NCBI GenBank assembly: GCA_025403435.1
Contig: CM046344.1
Span: 23,320,047 to 23,384,046 of the forward strand
Length of the DNA: 64,000 nt
Direction: 5' to 3'
Origin: Artocarpus heterophyllus
Taxonomy: Eukaryota > Streptophyta > Magnoliopsida > Rosales > Moraceae
In this document: positions 22,746 to 34,926 of the stretch, one piece after another
Numbering within the stretch: position 1 is the first letter of the stretch
How the letters are laid out: the number at the start of each line of letters is the position of its first letter
Translations under genes and position numbers: made by a program
Notes under the pieces: generated by a model
What the model was told of the DNA's origin: nothing
What the model saw: only the letters and a program-made list of their open reading frames with translations
Databases searched by the model: none

Positions 22746-24110
22746 TATTTAGAAACTTGTTTGGTTGAGGAATCCAGTGACATATGGGTCATAGGTTCTG
22801 GTGCAACTAATCATGTTTGTGTTTCTCTGCAGGGGTTCAAAGAAACGAGAAGTCTGTTGCATGAAGACTTCACGCTTTGGATGGGCGATGGATCCTTGGT
22901 CTCAGCAGAAGCAATGGGAGACGTCCATCTTTATTTTGATAATTATAGGAATTTATTTTTGCAAGATTTTTTATGTTCCTAAATTTAAAAGGAATTTAAT
23001 TTCTATATCTTGTTTATTTAAAGACTCCTATTTGGTTTCTTTTAATGAAAAAGTGGTGATTCGTAAAAACAAATCTTTTATCTATTCTGGATGGATGCAA
23101 AATAATCTATATTTTATCAAACCTAAGATAGACTTATTGCTTAATGCTGAGATGAATGATAATAACTCTAAAAGACTTAAAACTTCTTACTATAATAAGA
23201 CTTATCTTTGGCATTTGCGCCTTGGTCATATTAACCTGAATAGGATTCAAAGGTTGCTAAGGGATGGACCTTTAAGTCACTTAAAGGTGGAATCTATACC
23301 TCAAAGTGAATCTTGTTTGGAGGGTAAAATGACCAAAAGACCATTCAGGTCTAAGGGCAATAGGGCTGAAGGGGTTCTAGAACTAGTGCATAGTGATGTT
23401 TGCGGACCGATGAACATCCGAGCACGAGGAAGGTATGAGTACTTTGTCACTTTTATTGACGATTACTCAAGATATGGGTATGTGTACCTGATGCACCACA
23501 AAAATGAAACTTTTGATAAGTTTAGGGAGTTTGAGGCTGAAGTGGAAAAACAATTGGGTAGACCCATAAAGGCACTTTGATCCGATCGAGGTGGGGAATA
23601 CCTTTCTGATGAGTTCTTGGAACACTTATTAGAAAATGAGATTCTATCCCATTTGACTGTACCGGGCACTCCGTAGCAGAATGGCATACCGGAGAGAAGG
23701 AATAGGACTTTGTTGAACATGATCAGGTCCATCATGAGTTATTCATCATTGCCTTTTTCCTTTTGGGGATGTGCACTACAAACCGCATGTTATCATTTGA
23801 ATAATGTGCCTTCAAAATTGGTCGCTAAAACTCCTCACGAGTTGTGGACAGGTAAAAAGACATCCTTAAACCATATTCGCATATAGGGATGTCTGGCTCA
23901 TGTCCTGTTTAAGGATCCGAATAAGTTGGAAGCACGTTCAGAAGTTTGCGTGTTTGTAGGATATCCAAAAGGGACTAAAGGGGCTATTTTTATAACCCAA
24001 AGGAAAATAAAGTCGTGGTTTCAACTAATGCAACTTTCCTTGAGGAGAGCTATATGAACGACTTTAAACCTCGAAGCAAAGTGGTGCTTGAGGAGTTAAG
24101 GAGTGACTGA
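22746..24110 (+). pseudogene. Copia protease and integrase region
   Basis: The protease shows WVIGSGATNHVC where active copies have an Asp before SGA, so the catalytic Asp is lost. After a frameshift near 22980 comes GAG-pre-integrase sequence with LWHLRLGHINLNRIQRL (the His pair of the integrase zinc site); of the Cys pair only one remains (SESCLEGK). The integrase core keeps all three acidic positions (HSDVCGP, SDRGGEY, PERRNRTLL) but a TGA stop at 23578-23580 sits just before the second Asp. Another stop (TP*QNG near 23673) follows, with more further on. Domain order is that of Ty1/copia. Confidence 0.88.
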
Positions 24111-25369
24111 TCACTCCGGAGGTTTCGAATGAAACCGTTCCGATTAGTGTAGAAAAACCAAACAAACCTGAACAACAACCTCAGGGGCTTCGACGTAGTA
24201 GGAGGATTGGGCGTCAACTAGAGAGGTATATGTTCAATGGGGAGGTCTTCTTGGCTGAACTGGATGAACATGATAGGGATCCTTATACTTACGCAGAAGC
24301 TATGGAGGATGTTGATTCAAAACTCTGGACCGAGGCCATGAACACAGAGATGAAGTCTATGGAGACTAATCAGGTCTAGGAGCTTGTGGATCTTCCCAAA
24401 GGGGTAAAACCTATAGGGTGTAAGTGGATCTACAAGATCAAAAGAGAAGTGGATGGAAAGGTCGAAACCTTTAAGGCTAGACTGGTAGCTAAGGGTTATA
24501 CGCAAAAGGAAGGAATCGATTATGAGGAAACCTTTTCGCCTATAGCCATGCTTAAGTCCATCTGGATTCTCTTGTCCATAGCTGCCACTCTCGACTACGA
24601 GATTTGATAGATGGATGTCAAGACGGCTTTTCTAAATGGCTATCTTGATGAGTCCATTTATATGGAACAGCCAGACGGGTTCAAGGTCACGGGTCAAGAG
24701 GGTATGGTTTGTAAGCTGCTAATGTCAATTTATGGACTTAAGTAGGCTTCTTGTTCTTGGAACATAAGATTTGATCAAGTGATCAAGACTTATGGGTTCT
24801 CACAAAATGTGGATGAACCATGTGTTTACAAACACATTAAGGATGGGAAGGTGGTTTTTCTACTGCTCTATGTAGATGACATTCTACTAATTGGCAATGA
24901 CGTTGGGGCATTGTCATTGGTCAAATTATGGTTGACCAAGCAGTTTGACATGAAGGACTTGGGTGAGGCTAATTTTATTCTCAGTATCCATATCTTTCGG
25001 GATAGGAAGAACAAAATGATAACTTTTTCTCAGGCCGGCTACATAGATAAAATTCTCAGGGGGTTTGCAATGTAGGATTCCAAGAAAGGTAGGCAACCAT
25101 CTAGGTCTGAAATTACTCTTTCTAAGAAAGACTCTCCAAAGTCTTATGAAGAAAGAGAATACATGAAGAAGGTGCCTTATGATTCAACAATGGGTAGTCT
25201 CATGTATGCCATGCTTTGCACATGACCGGATATTAGCTATGCGGTCGATATTGTAAGTCGATTTCAGGCGGATCCAGGACCGAACCATTGGGTTATGGTA
25301 AAGCATATTTTCAAGTACCTTTGAAGGACTCGAGGGTATATGCTTGTATATTCGGGTAAGGACCTGACT
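24111..25369 (+). pseudogene. Copia reverse transcriptase
   Basis: RT landmarks in order: [29 protein letters not shown] split across frames at about 24419-24500, QMDVKTAFLNGYL near 24609, IYGLK near 24732, and the catalytic LLYVDDILLIG near 24866-24898. At least four in-frame stops occur (near 24605, 24743, 25073 and 25223). The region ends at the start of RNase H, where the 758-bp foreign fragment is inserted. Confidence 0.9.
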
Positions 25370-26127
25370 TGATGAGGACATCGTTAGCACAAGCCAGAGC
25401 ACGTGGGAGACATATTTAGATCCAATTCAAGTTTCCATTGGTCCGGTTACAAGAGCTCATGCGAAGAAGTTTAAAGAAACACTTATTGGGCTGATTCAAG
25501 CAACTTGGGCTCAAGCTATTGCATGGAGGCCCATTGAGGGAATTGCATGCGACAACTAGACCAACAAATGCGTGATTCAAAAGCCGAAAGTATTGAGTGT
25601 AAACACGAGTGAAATTGAGTGAACCAATTCATGAGTGAAACACGTAAGGGAGTGTGGTAAGGTCCTTTGGAAAATGTCAAACAACAGCAAGAACACTATT
25701 GAGGGTACCTCGGGTGCAGCAAACCCAAAACTTCTTATGGAAGCGATGATGGGGGAGATGAGGCGATTGTTGAGGGGAGAGATAGGACAGCTTCATGAGA
25801 GGATAGACCGGATAGAGAATGCACGTGTGGAACAACCACAACATGTTCCTCATGCGCGAAGGCGAGAAAGGGTTCCGGTTAGAGGAGAGGTTGATGACTA
25901 CTATAGGAATGATGGGGAAGAGTTTGACGAAGGAGAAGATTCAGTGGGTAGTCACCGAAGATTTGGACGGGATAGAGGCGTTAGGAACAGGGAAGATGAT
26001 AGTCTGAGAGGCATAAAAATGAAGATACCATCATTTCAAGGCAAATCCATCCAAAACCGGTTAGAAAGTTGATCTTGGAAACCAACTTCGGTTAGGGTCG
26101 CGTCAGTTCTTGGCGTGGTTCGTATCA
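25370..26127 (+). mobile_element. 758-bp chimeric Gypsy fragment with its own target-site duplication
   Basis: Comparison with the undisrupted copy at 379-410 shows an extra segment exactly between TGACT (25365-25369) and TGACT (26128-26132). The insert starts TGATG and ends TATCA, that is 5'-TG...CA-3'. It carries a stretch like the C-terminal end of a Gypsy Pol (GPVTRARAKKFKE near 25440). This is followed by the beginning of a Gypsy Gag (from about 25674, MSNNSKNTIEGTSGAANPKL, then a coiled coil and an Arg/Asp-rich linker up to KMKIPSFQGKS). No LTR is seen between the two. The pol-end-before-gag order is unlike any normal genomic copy. Confidence 0.75.
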
Positions 26128-26132
26128 TGACT

Positions 26133-26620
26133 CCTCTAGGATATACTGATTCAGATTTTCAATCCTGTCTGGATTTTAGGAAATTGACTTCAGGTTTTGT
26201 GTTTACTCTAGACAACGGTGCCATTAGTCAGAGAAGTGCTAAGCAAGATTGCACTTCGGATTCAACGATGGAGGCCGAGTATGTGGTAGCTAGTGATGCT
26301 TCGAAAGAAGCAGTGTGGCTCCGCAAGTTCCTTGGGGATCTTGAGGTTATTCCTAGCATGGATAAGGCGGTATCAATGTACTGTGATAACAGTGCGGCGG
26401 TAGCTAATGCTAAGGAACCAAGATTTCACAAGAAGAGTAAGCATATTGATCGGAAGTATAACGTGATACAAGAATTCGTTGAGGGCTGGCATGTCACAGT
26501 GTGCAAGATCACGTCAAAAGACAATTTAGCTGATCCATTTACGAAGACACTTACTGGGAGAGTCTTCGAGAGGCATGTGGAAGCTATGGGGATGCGAGAT
26601 TTGTCATATTTACTCACTTA
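26133..26620 (+). pseudogene. Copia RNase H
   Basis: Continues the Copia pol after the foreign insert: DSDFQSCLDFRKLTSGFVF, then SDSTMEAEYVVASDASKEAVW, MYCDNSAAVANAKEPRFH, KSKHIDRKY and DNLADPFTK. The segment itself is open to the stop before the PPT and closely matches 400-857. It is separated from RT by the insert, so no full Pol can be made. Confidence 0.9.
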
Positions 26621-26624
26621 GTAC

Positions 26625-26635
26625 AAGTGGGATAT
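26625..26635 (+). other. Polypurine tract of the nested Copia element
   Basis: AAGTGGGATAT directly before the 3' LTR start TGTTAG at 26636. Confidence 0.7.
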
Positions 26636-29600
26636 TGTTAGACATGTATGCCCTAGGGAGTAAAAATGTAATAAGTTTTTAGAAATATTTTTATCAATAA
26701 AGAATTTATTCATTATTTTATATACCAAATCTTGCCCTATTTACGTTCATATTTGTTGAATGTATGTTAAGCAAACAATAGTCTGAGACTGTCGGTCTAA
26801 ACCTTAAGAATTGAGCATATGATGGATAGATTATGCGGAATACATGATTCTTAAGGTGATGGTCTAAAGTATAAGATCCGCAATCAAGGGAATAAAGTTG
26901 GGCGCTTATTCATGCAAAGATTGTTATGTTGTCTATATCCCTTTTGGGAGATGGTTTGTCTTGACCATCGGAGGTGGACTCTGTGAATAGAAACATCGGC
27001 ATGTTGCCATAGGTGACTACGTGTTGGATCGGGACATAAAGTGAATTGATTTGGATTAATAATTTTGTCTCGACAAATCGATTCACTTTAGACAATCATT
27101 TGTGTTGTATCTTAATCCTGAGATGAATAGTGGGCCCGTTGTCTTGACTTATGTCTTTTGATGTACCAAAGGGTAACACCCACATCTTAACAGCGGTATG
27201 CATGCCGGTACGTTGGAGGCATGACTCTTGATGGCGTAGACTTGTTATTCATAGATATGGAATCTATAGCTCCTCTTTAGGAGTAATGATATCCTCTTAT
27301 ATGCGTTGTCCTGTAATTGAAAAACTAGAGCGCTCAACCATTTGGATACATAGGTGTAACCGAATGGTATACTATGTTTGGATAGTAAGTTTTCTGATGG
27401 TGAGATAATGGAATGTAAGATAAAAAAAATCGAGAAGGTAAGATGAAACTTATCCTGAAGCCGATTATGGACTATCATATGGGGATACGATACACTATGA
27501 TATGTCATGGAGACTTAGCTATACGAGCTTCGTAATTCTATATAGTTCGAGAGTGCAGCTCCAAGCTTTTCGTGGAGTAGCGTTGGAGTTGATAATTATG
27601 AAATGTATATCTGGGATATTGGGTTTCATAATTATCGGGAGCTTAAACTATATAGGTCCATTTGGTCCTCTTTGCTAGCTCACAACATCCTGTAACGACA
27701 CGGTGTGCTTTTCCAATAATTGGTGACTCATGTCGAATTTATTAGATTGGTTAAAATTTGGAAGAATTAAATAATTTACGTCTGTTTATCGGTTGAATTA
27801 ATTTTGTGATGAAATTAATTCAAGATAAACTTGTTAAATTATTAGATCGGATAATTCTTGTCTGTTTATCATTTGATTTAATTTTGGATAAATTAGATCA
27901 AGATAAACTTGTAGAATTATTGGGAATTCATTTATTTTCTTAGAGATTATCTTGATAAAGTTGTTTTGATCAGATAACTTTTCTATTGGGTTATTTGAAT
28001 TAAAACTGAGACTTTATCCTATAGAATTTCGGGTGGAAAATAAAGATTCGCGGATATTTTTTATTCGATATTTTTGCCTGTCGATGGACGTGTTTGGCCG
28101 ACCGATGGGACCTATTTGGCCTGCTGATCAGGTGGTTCGGCCTACCGATCAACGAAGGATAAGATCACGCGTTTTCACACGGATCTTATCAAATATTAAT
28201 CCAAATTTGATTCTGATCCGAGTTTTGAGACTTAATCTGATAAGGACTGACCCTAGGACCAATCTCTATAAATAGGGAGTGATTCTCACAAGTTACTAAG
28301 ATCAATTGAGAGATTAAGAGTGATACTCTACTAAGTGAGAATCAAAAAAAAAAAACGCCCTAAGAGCTTTTGTTCACATATCACGAACACTTGCTTTGGG
28401 TTCTCTCGATTGGTTGGAAGGAGAGTCACCGATGGAAGAGCTGTATGTGTGAGCCCACACTTACTTCGGTCGTGGATTAAGAATAGCAAAGAAGACCAGT
28501 TGGTTGAGGCTCTTCTAGAACGTTACTTCTCTACAGGGATTGCAGAGGTTTTTCGGCACATAAAGGTGGAAAATAAAAGATTCGCGGAGATTTTTTATTC
28601 GACAGTTCAGCCTGTCGATGGACGTGTTCAACCGGCTGATGGTGTTAGACATGTATGCTCTAAGGAGTAAAAATGTAATACGTTTTTGGAGACATTTTTA
28701 TCAATAAAGAATTTATTCATTTATATATACCAAATATTGTCCTCTTTACGTTCATATTTGTTGAATGTATGATAAGCAAACAGTAGTCTGAGACTGTCAG
28801 TCTAAACCTTAAGAGTTGGGCATATGATGGGATGATTATGCGGTAGACACGACTCTTAAGGTGATGGTCTAAAATATATGATCCGCAATCGAGGGAATAA
28901 AGTTGGGCACTTTATTCATGTAAAGATTGTTATGTTGTCTATATCCCTTTTGGGAGATGGTTTGTCTTGGCCATCGGAGTTGGACTCCGTGAATAGAAAC
29001 ATTGGCGCGTTGTCATAGGTGACGATGTGTTGGATCGGGACATAAAGTGAATTGATTTGGATTAATAATTTTGTCTTGGCAAATCGATTCACTTTAGACA
29101 ATCATTTGTATTGTATCTTAATCCTGAGATGAATAATGGGCCCGTTGTCTCGATTTGTGTCTTTTGATGTACCAATGGGTGACTCCCACATCTCTATAGT
29201 GGCATGCATGCCGGTACGTTGGAGGCATGACTCTTGGTAGCGTAGACTTGTTATTCATAGATATGGAATCCATAGCTCCTCTTTAGGAGTAATGATATCC
29301 TCTTATATGCGTTGTCCTGTAATTGGAAAACTGGAGCGCTCAACCATTTGGATACATAGGTGTAACCGAATGGTATACTATCTTTGGATGGTAAGTTTTC
29401 TAATGGTGAGACAATGGAACGTAAGATAAAAATAATCGGGAAGGTAAGACAGAACTTGTCCTTAAGCCGATTATGGATGATCATATGGGGATGCGATACA
29501 CTATGATATGTCATGGAGACTTAGCTACACGAGCTTCGTAATTCTATAAAGTTCGAGAGTGCAGCTCCAAGCTTTTAGTGGAGTAGCGTTGGAGTTGATA

Positions 29601-31241
29601 ATTGTGAAATGTATATCTGGGATATTGGGTTTCATAATTATCATGAGCTTGAACTTTATAGGTCCATTTTGGTCCCCTTTGCTAGCTCACAAAATCCTGT
29701 AACGACACGGCGTGCTTTTCCAATAATTGATGACTTATGTCAGATTTATCAGATTGGTTTAAAAGAATCAAATAATTCATGTCTGTTTATCGGTTGAATT
29801 AATTATGTAAGAAATTAGTTCAAGATGAACTTGTTGAATTATGGCGTTCGGATAATTCTTGTCTGTTTATCGATTGTTTTAATTTTGGACAATTAGAACA
29901 AGATAAACTTGTAGAATTATTGTGAATTGATTTATTTTCTTAGAGATTATCTTGATAAAGTTGTTTTGATCAGATAACTTTTCTATTGGGTTATTTGAAT
30001 TAAAACTGAGACTTTATCCTATAGAATTTCGGGTGGAAAATAAAGATTCGCGGATATTTTTTATTCGATATTTTTGCCTGTCGATGGACGTGTTTGGCCG
30101 ACCGATGGGACCTATTCGGCCTGCTGATCAGGTGGTTCGGCCTACGATCAACGAAGGATAAGATCACGCGTTTTCACACGGATCTTATCAAATATTAATC
30201 CAATTTGATTCTGATCCGAGTTTTGAGACTTAATCTGATAAGGACTGACCCTAGGACCAATCTCTATAAATAGGGAGTGATTCTCACAAGTTACTAAGAT
30301 CAATTGAGAGATTAAGAGTGATACTCTACTAAGTGAGAATCAAAAAAAAAAAAAAACGCCCTAAGAGCTTTTGTTCACATATCACGAACACTTGCTTTGG
30401 GTTCTCTCGATTGGTTGGAAGGAGAGTCACCGATAGAAGAGCTGTATGTGTGAGCCCACACTTACTTCGGTCGTGGATAGAGAATAGCAAAGAAGACCAG
30501 TTGGTTGAGGCTCTTCTGGAACGTTACTTCTCTACATAGGTCGCGGTGGTTCTTCGGCACACTGAGGTTAGTAAGATCTGTTTAATTTATACATATAACA
30601 TGTCAAACTTGTGTTTTGGAAAATACTCTGATGAAAAATTTTTAAAATTCCGCTGCGCACTTTGTTTCCAACAGATGGGACCTGTTTGGCCTGCCGATCA
30701 AGTGGTTCGGCCTGCCGATCAACGAAGGATAAGATCACGTGTTTTCACACGGATCTTATCAAATATTGATCCAAATTTGATTTTGATCTGAGTTTTGAGA
30801 CTTAACCTGATAAGGACTGACCCTAGGACCAATCTCTATAAATAGGGAGTGATTCTCACAAGTTACTAAGATCAATTGAGAGATTAAGAGTGATACTCTG
30901 CTAAGTGAGAATAAAAAAAAAAACTCCCTAAGAGCTTTTGTTCACATATCACGAACACTTGCTTTGGGTTCTATTGATTGGTTGGAAGGAGAGTCACCGA
31001 TGGAAGAGCTGTATGTGTGAGCCCACACTCACTCCGGTCGTGGATTGAGAATAGCAAAGAAGACCAGTTGGTTGAGGCTCTTCTGGAACGTTACTTCTCT
31101 ACACGGATTGCGGAGGTTCTTCGGCACATAAAGGTTAGTAAGATTTGGTTAATTTATGCATATAGCATGTCAAACTTGTGTTTTGAAAATTACTCTGACA
31201 TATATATTTTTTAAATTTCGCTGCGCACTCTGATTCCAACA
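26636..31241 (+). repeat. 3' LTR of the nested Copia element, partly duplicated and interrupted
   Basis: LTR sequence runs from 26636 to about 28566, near the normal end (CGGCACATAAAGGT). It then jumps back about 530 bp to GGAAAATAAAAGATTCGCGG and runs again, interrupted at 28643 by a solo LTR. It resumes at 30679 and finishes TTCCAACA at 31241. So the downstream quarter of the LTR (28035-28566) is present twice in tandem (second copy 28567-28642 plus 30679-31133), with two TATA boxes (28267 and 30837). Confidence 0.85.
28643..30673 (+). mobile_element. Solo Copia LTR inside the Copia 3' LTR
   Basis: 2031 bp, TGTTAGACATG to TTTCCAACA, flanked by perfect TSDs GATGG (28638-28642 and 30674-30678). 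There is no internal region, so it is a solo LTR left by LTR-LTR recombination. From about 29945 onward it is almost identical to 27955-28480 of the surrounding LTR, whereas its first half is clearly more diverged. Confidence 0.92.
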
Positions 31242-31246
31242 GACAC

Positions 31247-34200
31247 ATCAAGAGAAATTGCCTAATAAGGAATTCTTGGTATGGATCCCACACTAGAAAG
31301 GGTGCAAACAGTCAGTCCTAAGCTCAATCTTTTGCTCAACTTTAGAAAATCCCTCAACCACAGTTTCACCAGTTCACTCCTCTGTAGATGCACTATCCAG
31401 CACTAGGTTATCAGCAGTCAAATTTTTAGAGGAACGTTTTACAATATAGAGCATCCAGTACAGCTAGTGTGCAGTCTCCTCCACCACAACGGTATTTGCT
31501 GGCAAACCCTAGACCTAGCAATGCTAATAAAAGAAAAGAAAAAGCTCCAGTTCAAGTTCATACCATGACCACAAGAAGTTATGATGCCTAGACTAGTAAT
31601 GTAGTAGTTGACAATATGATTCTTTCACAATCTTTAGCTCATGTCTTATTTGATATCGGTGCCACACATTCTTTCATTTTGAATTTATTTGTAAATGCCT
31701 TGGAATTAGAATAGAGGAATTTAATGAACCTTGATAATTACCTCACCCTTAGGGCCAGTGTATGTGAATGGTATGTTTAAATCTTGTAAGATAATGATTG
31801 GGGGTGAGATTTTGAGAAGTGATTTGATTGTAATCCCCATGAGTACACATGATGTAATCTCAGTGACTGACAGGGGAACAATGATTATCTACCAAGGTGG
31901 TAATGATCGAGTGACGAGTGAGCGATTCATGAAGACATGTCTTGGAGGATGAAGAAACTTGGCTTGTTATGCGCTTCTTTTGAACCTACAGGAAGAGTCT
32001 AGTGCAGTTGGAAGAAACACAGCGATACTGGTGGTTGATCAGTTTGAGAATGTCTTCCCCAACGAGTTATCTAGCTTACCACTACATTGAGAAATTGAGT
32101 TCAGTATCGAGTTACTCCCCAAAACCTCTCCAATTTCCATAGCACCATATCGAATGGCACCGATAGAGATGAAGAAACTGAGGAAGCAACTTTAGGAACT
32201 TGCAAATAAGGGGTACATCTGGAACAGTATGTCATCGTGGGGTGAACCAGTTCTATTTTCCAAGAAACACGACAAAACTCTCAGATTGTGTACTGATTAT
32301 CTACAGCTAAATCGGGTCATAGTGAAGAACAAGTATTCATTGCTAAGAATAGATGATCTATTTAATCAATTAGAACGTTCCCGTTACTTTTTAAAGATAG
32401 ACTTACGTTCAGGATACCACCACCTTAGAATCAACGAAGAAGGCATTCCAAATCAGCCTTTAGGACCCGATATGGATACTTCGAGTTTTTGTGATACATT
32501 TGGATTGACAAATACCTCTACAACCTTCATAGATTTGATGAATCAGATTTTTAGGCCCTATTTAGATTAGTTTGTGATTGTGTTTATCGATGACATACTA
32601 ATTTATTCTAAGACCTGGGAGGAACATGAACAACACCTAAGGATTGTGCTTTTAAACTTTGTGAAAACATCAACTGTATGCCAAAAAGCAAAAGTGTGAG
32701 TTTTGGTTGACCAAAGTTAAGTTTCTGGGACATGTCATCTCTGAGCAAGGTATTTTAGTGGATCCTTCCAAGATAGAAGAAATAGTGCAATGGGAACGAT
32801 TGAGGAACGTGGCTAAGATCTGCGCTTCTTAGGACTTGCTGGGTACTATAGAAAATTCGTGCAAGATTTCTCAAAGATAGCAGCACCATTGACACGATTG
32901 ATCAAGAAAAATGTCATAGGATGCAGAATGCGAGTATGCCTTCCAAGAGTTGAAGAACTGGTTAACCACGCTCCAATGTTGATCATACCAAGTAGTGACA
33001 AGCTGTATAAAGTCTACATGGATGCCTCGGGACACGGCCTTGGATGCTTTTAAACGCAACATGGATGGGTTGTGGCATATGGATCGTGACAACTAAGAAC
33101 TCACAAGCAAAACTACCCCACTCATGACTTTGAGCTTACGACAGTGATTCATACACTAAATATTTGGAGATGTTATTTGTATAGAGCGACATTCAAGATT
33201 TTCTCGGTTTATAAGAGTCTAAAGTACTTGTTCACTCAAAAGGATCTGAATATGAGGCAACGGAGATGGATGAAATTTATGGAAGATTATGATTTCATGC
33301 TGTAGTATCATCCAGGAAAAGCCAATGTAGTTGTAGATGCACTCAGTAGAAAGTCTTCTGGAATTCTCGCTTGTTTAGCACTTGAGGATTGGAAAAGAGA
33401 TGCAATGGTAAGTGAGTATGGGCTACAATATTATAAAGATTGTGATCAAGTTTTGATATACCATATGGAGTCTACCCCAGTGCTTGTTCAAATGGTGAAG
33501 TAGAACCAATGGTGGGATCAACATCTACAAGGGATGTGGACGCGGATTCAAAATAGAGAGCAATTTGAAGAATGAAAAATACATGTAGATGGGTCGTTGT
33601 ATATCAGGAAACTTTTAGCGATACTTGTGATAGAAGAAGTGACAAAGGCTATAATGGACGAAGCCCACAAGTCTTGATTTGCTATTCATCTGGTAAGCAC
33701 AAAAATGTGTCATGATTTAAAGAGACAATACTGGTATAGAGGAATGAGAAAGGATGTCCTAGAATACATCGACCAGTCTGTGACTTGTCTCCAAGTGAAA
33801 GCCAAACATTAGAAGCTCGCTGGACAACTCAACTGCTTTCCATTCCTGGGTGGAAATGGGAGCATGTTACGATAGATTTCCTCACTGGTTTGCCAAGGAT
33901 AAAATAGAAGCACGATGCAATTTAGGTTGTTGTTGACAGATTGATGAGATTAGCACATTTTATACCTTTTAGATCAACGTAATTGAGGAAAGACTGCATG
34001 GAGTTCCATTATCTATTACTTTCGATAAGGATATCCAGTTTAATGCCAAGTATTGGAGAAGTTTCAGAGAGCCTTAAGCATAGATTTGAATTTCAGCACC
34101 GTTTTTTATCCTTAAACTGATGGATTGTTTGAGCGAGTTATTCAGATTCTCAAGGACATGTTACGTGCTTGTGTATTGGATTTTGGTGGAAGCTGGAAGA

Positions 34201-34870
34201 GACACCTACATCAGGCAGAATTCATGTACGATAACAGTTACCAAGCAAGTATCGAAATGGCACCGTTCAAGGCACTTTATGGAAGACCGTGTCAATTACC
34301 AGTGTGTTGGTCAGAACTAGAGGATAGGATCGTTATCGGACCTGACAAGATCCGTGAGAGTAATGAGAAGGTTTTTGTGATTCGTGATCGATTGAAAGCT
34401 GCGTAAAGCTAGCAAAAAAGTTATGTTGATAAGAGACGCCGACCTTTGGAATTCGAAGTAGGTGACTTTGTTCTTTTGAAGGTTTCCCCATGTAAAGGAA
34501 TTTTGCACTTTGGTGTAAGCAGAAAACTTACACCGAGGTACGTCAGACCATCTGAGATTACTCATCGTGTTAGTGTGGTTGTTTATTGACTTAATCTTTC
34601 TCCCGAGCTCTATCAAGTTCACAATGTGTTCCACGTGTCAACGCTTCGAAAATGCCCGCCTGAGCCGATTAAAGTTGTTTCATTTTATGTTGTACTGATA
34701 TAAGAAGACACAACCTACGAGGGCTCCAGGTAAAGATCATTGATCAGAAGATAATAAGTTTACGACGTCGTGGCATACCATTAGTGAAAGTCACATGGCA
34801 CCATCATGGGGTTGATGAGGCAACCTGGAATTAGAATCAATGATGCAAGAACTATACCTACATTTATTTT
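31247..34870 (+). pseudogene. Chromovirus gag end and pol (protease, RT, RNase H, integrase, chromodomain)
   Basis: Resumes the host chromovirus after the Copia insertion. IKRNC completes the zinc knuckle. The protease region follows with FDIGATHSFI in place of the D-[ST]-G-A motif, and with a deletion between STHDV and VTDRGT relative to the minus-strand copy. RT at about 32229-32620 includes [13 protein letters not shown] and FIDDILIYSKT; RNase H near 33025 has MDASGHGLGC. The integrase zinc site near 33660-33795 is damaged. The core near 33870-34160 keeps FERVIQIL with its Glu. The C-terminal GPY/F- and chromodomain-like tail spans about 34440-34870. Dozens of stops and several frameshifts make it non-functional. 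Confidence 0.88.
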
Positions 34871-34913
34871 GCTTTTGAGATGAATTCTAATTTTGAGGAC
34901 GAAAGTTCCTTTT

Positions 34914-34925
34914 AGGGGTGGAGAG
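34914..34925 (+). other. Polypurine tract of the plus-strand chromovirus
   Basis: AGGGGTGGAGAG precedes the 3' LTR. It is identical to the tract of the minus-strand chromovirus. Confidence 0.8.
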
Positions 34926-34926
34926 T

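Larger units (their letters stand above)
18383..31241 (+). mobile_element. Ty1/copia element nested in the chromovirus gag
   Basis: 5' LTR 18383-20396, internal region 20397-26635, 3' LTR 26636-31241 (enlarged by a partial duplication and a solo-LTR insertion). Flanks are AACAC (18378-18382) and GACAC (31242-31246), a 5-bp TSD with one mismatch. Removing the element restores the host zinc-knuckle reading frame up to known point lesions. All Copia domains appear in order (gag, protease, integrase, RT, RNase H) but every one is interrupted or mutated. Confidence 0.94.

Noticed and set aside
22370..22792. 140-aa minus-strand ORF
   Set aside because: Antisense shadow of Copia gag and its Lys-rich linker.
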